Below are positions 22,204 to 22,913 of a stretch of 22,913 nucleotides of DNA, one piece after another. Under the pieces are notes generated by a model. That model worked only from the letters and a program-made list of their open reading frames with translations, ran no database searches and was not told where the DNA came from. Source of the stretch: an uncultured Eubacteriales bacterium (GTDB lineage: Bacteria > Bacillota > Clostridia > Oscillospirales > CAG-382); contig CAKSOW010000036.1 in NCBI GenBank assembly GCA_934479825.1, positions 1 through 22,913 of the forward strand. The letters run 5' to 3'. A program made the position numbers and the translations under genes. Position 1 is the stretch's first letter. Each line of letters starts with the position of its first letter.

Positions 22204-22913
22204 CAAAAGCAGACGGGGCTCCGCCCTGCGACCTCGGTTCAAAACCCGTGCGGCGGTATTATTGGTGAAATTTGAAAGGTTCAGTGCATTAAGATTTTTT
22301 GCAAAAGTTTGTTAGTGCCGCAAAACGCACGGCCATGTTTTGAACCGGTGCGAAAGGGTGACTGCGGATAAAGCGCAGAATCGGGTTTTGCGGACAATCG
22401 AAAGTGTTGTGCGGGCTTGCCGCCGCAAGCGACCTGTTAAAAGTGAGACTGCACGTTATCTTTGCTGCGGTGAAAATGGGAAATTATTGTGGTTTGAGTG
22501 GAAAGTTTGGAGTATAAAAAGAACTTGGCATTATTAAAAGTGATGTGAGCCAGTGAGAAAATCGAGATGTATCCAAAATATTTTCGTGTGCAGAAAAACG
22601 GAATTTTTATTCTCTTACAAAGCTTTTCTTTTTCTCAAAGATACTTTCTATCCTCTCAAACACAACCTCCCACCAAACTCTCCCATTCCATGAAACACTT
22701 AACCTACTGTCCACTCAAATCCAACTCCGCCTTTTTATAAATACCTACAAATCCTTACGCAGTAAAACTTGTGTCTCGCACCGGTTCAAAGCATAAAAGC
22801 TATTTTAGGCGCGAACCACTTCAATTTCTATATAAAGCATGCTTGTGTAGAGCTTTGAACCGCACCCCGGGAGTCCAGAGGGCAGAGGCCCTCGGCGTGT
22901 TTTTGGTTACTTT
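22196..22913. repeat. Gene-free repeat block with terminal inverted 13-mers and four GGTTCAAA motifs
   Basis: AAAGTAACCAAAA at 22196-22208 recurs in perfect inverted form at 22901-22913, the window edge. Next to each end is a short GC-rich hairpin (22216-22219 with 22223-22226; 22878-22883 with 22888-22893) and then GGTTCAAA pointing inward. That octamer occurs at 22236-22243 and 22783-22790, and inverted at 22339-22346 and 22854-22861; the 14-mer CGCACCGGTTCAAA at 22777-22790 is perfectly inverted at 22339-22352. No believable gene lies inside (the best open frame is 65 codons with no family signal). The block may continue past the edge. It resembles a dispersed genomic repeat rather than an insertion sequence. 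Confidence 0.6.

Noticed and set aside
22340..22537. 65-codon plus-strand frame in the terminal repeat block
   Set aside because: Starts inside an inverted repeat, has no ribosome site and no recognisable content.
22082..22913. CRISPR array
   Set aside because: Repeats are inverted rather than direct, irregularly spaced and not accompanied by cas genes.

Overview
The window looks like chromosome of a spore-forming, anaerobic-type Bacillota (Clostridia), probably gut-associated. It carries spoIIID, a GTP-dependent PEP carboxykinase, FAD-dependent thymidylate synthase ThyX and L-fucose isomerase, and has moderate GC with strong sigma-A-type promoters. Genus cannot be fixed from the sequence alone.

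Layout. (1) 1-600: a 5'-truncated piece of a mobile-element AAA ATPase runs off the left edge, abutting an unknown 148-residue gene. (2) 758-5740: pckG (minus), spoIIID (plus), a MATE transporter (plus) and an alpha/beta hydrolase (minus), separated by clear promoters and terminators. (3) 5741-6776: non-coding DNA rich in hairpins, including a 244-bp block bounded by inverted 25-mers, around a small hypothetical gene. (4) 6777-8268: an ADP-ribosylglycohydrolase-family gene with a promoter-overlapping dyad and a strong terminator. (5) 8450-10472: three unrecognised minus-strand genes of accessory character, one carrying a stop at codon 3, next to a tRNA-Met(CAT). (6) 10819-19006: a tightly packed ten-gene minus-strand operon, ybaB-thyX-SGNH hydrolase-tmk-DUF2156-DJ-1-MTHFS-CPBP protease-ribF-dacA. 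(7) 19125-19982: divergently from that operon, a pnuC-type transporter behind a leader RNA that can fold as a transcription terminator or as a competing hairpin, a riboswitch-like attenuator. (8) 20133-21923: fucI. (9) 21924-22913: about 1 kb without a believable gene, made of perfect hairpins and a family of inverted repeats built around GGTTCAAA.

How the genes fit together. The large operon joins deoxythymidylate synthesis (ThyX, dTMP kinase), its folate feed (5-formyl-THF cyclo-ligase) and its flavin cofactor (RibF makes the FAD that ThyX uses) with envelope and maintenance functions. The most interesting unexplained items are the pnuC leader RNA, the degenerate active site of the DacA homologue, the nonsense codon in the 8450-9274 gene and the hairpin and inverted-repeat blocks. 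All calls come from reading the sequence; no database search was run.
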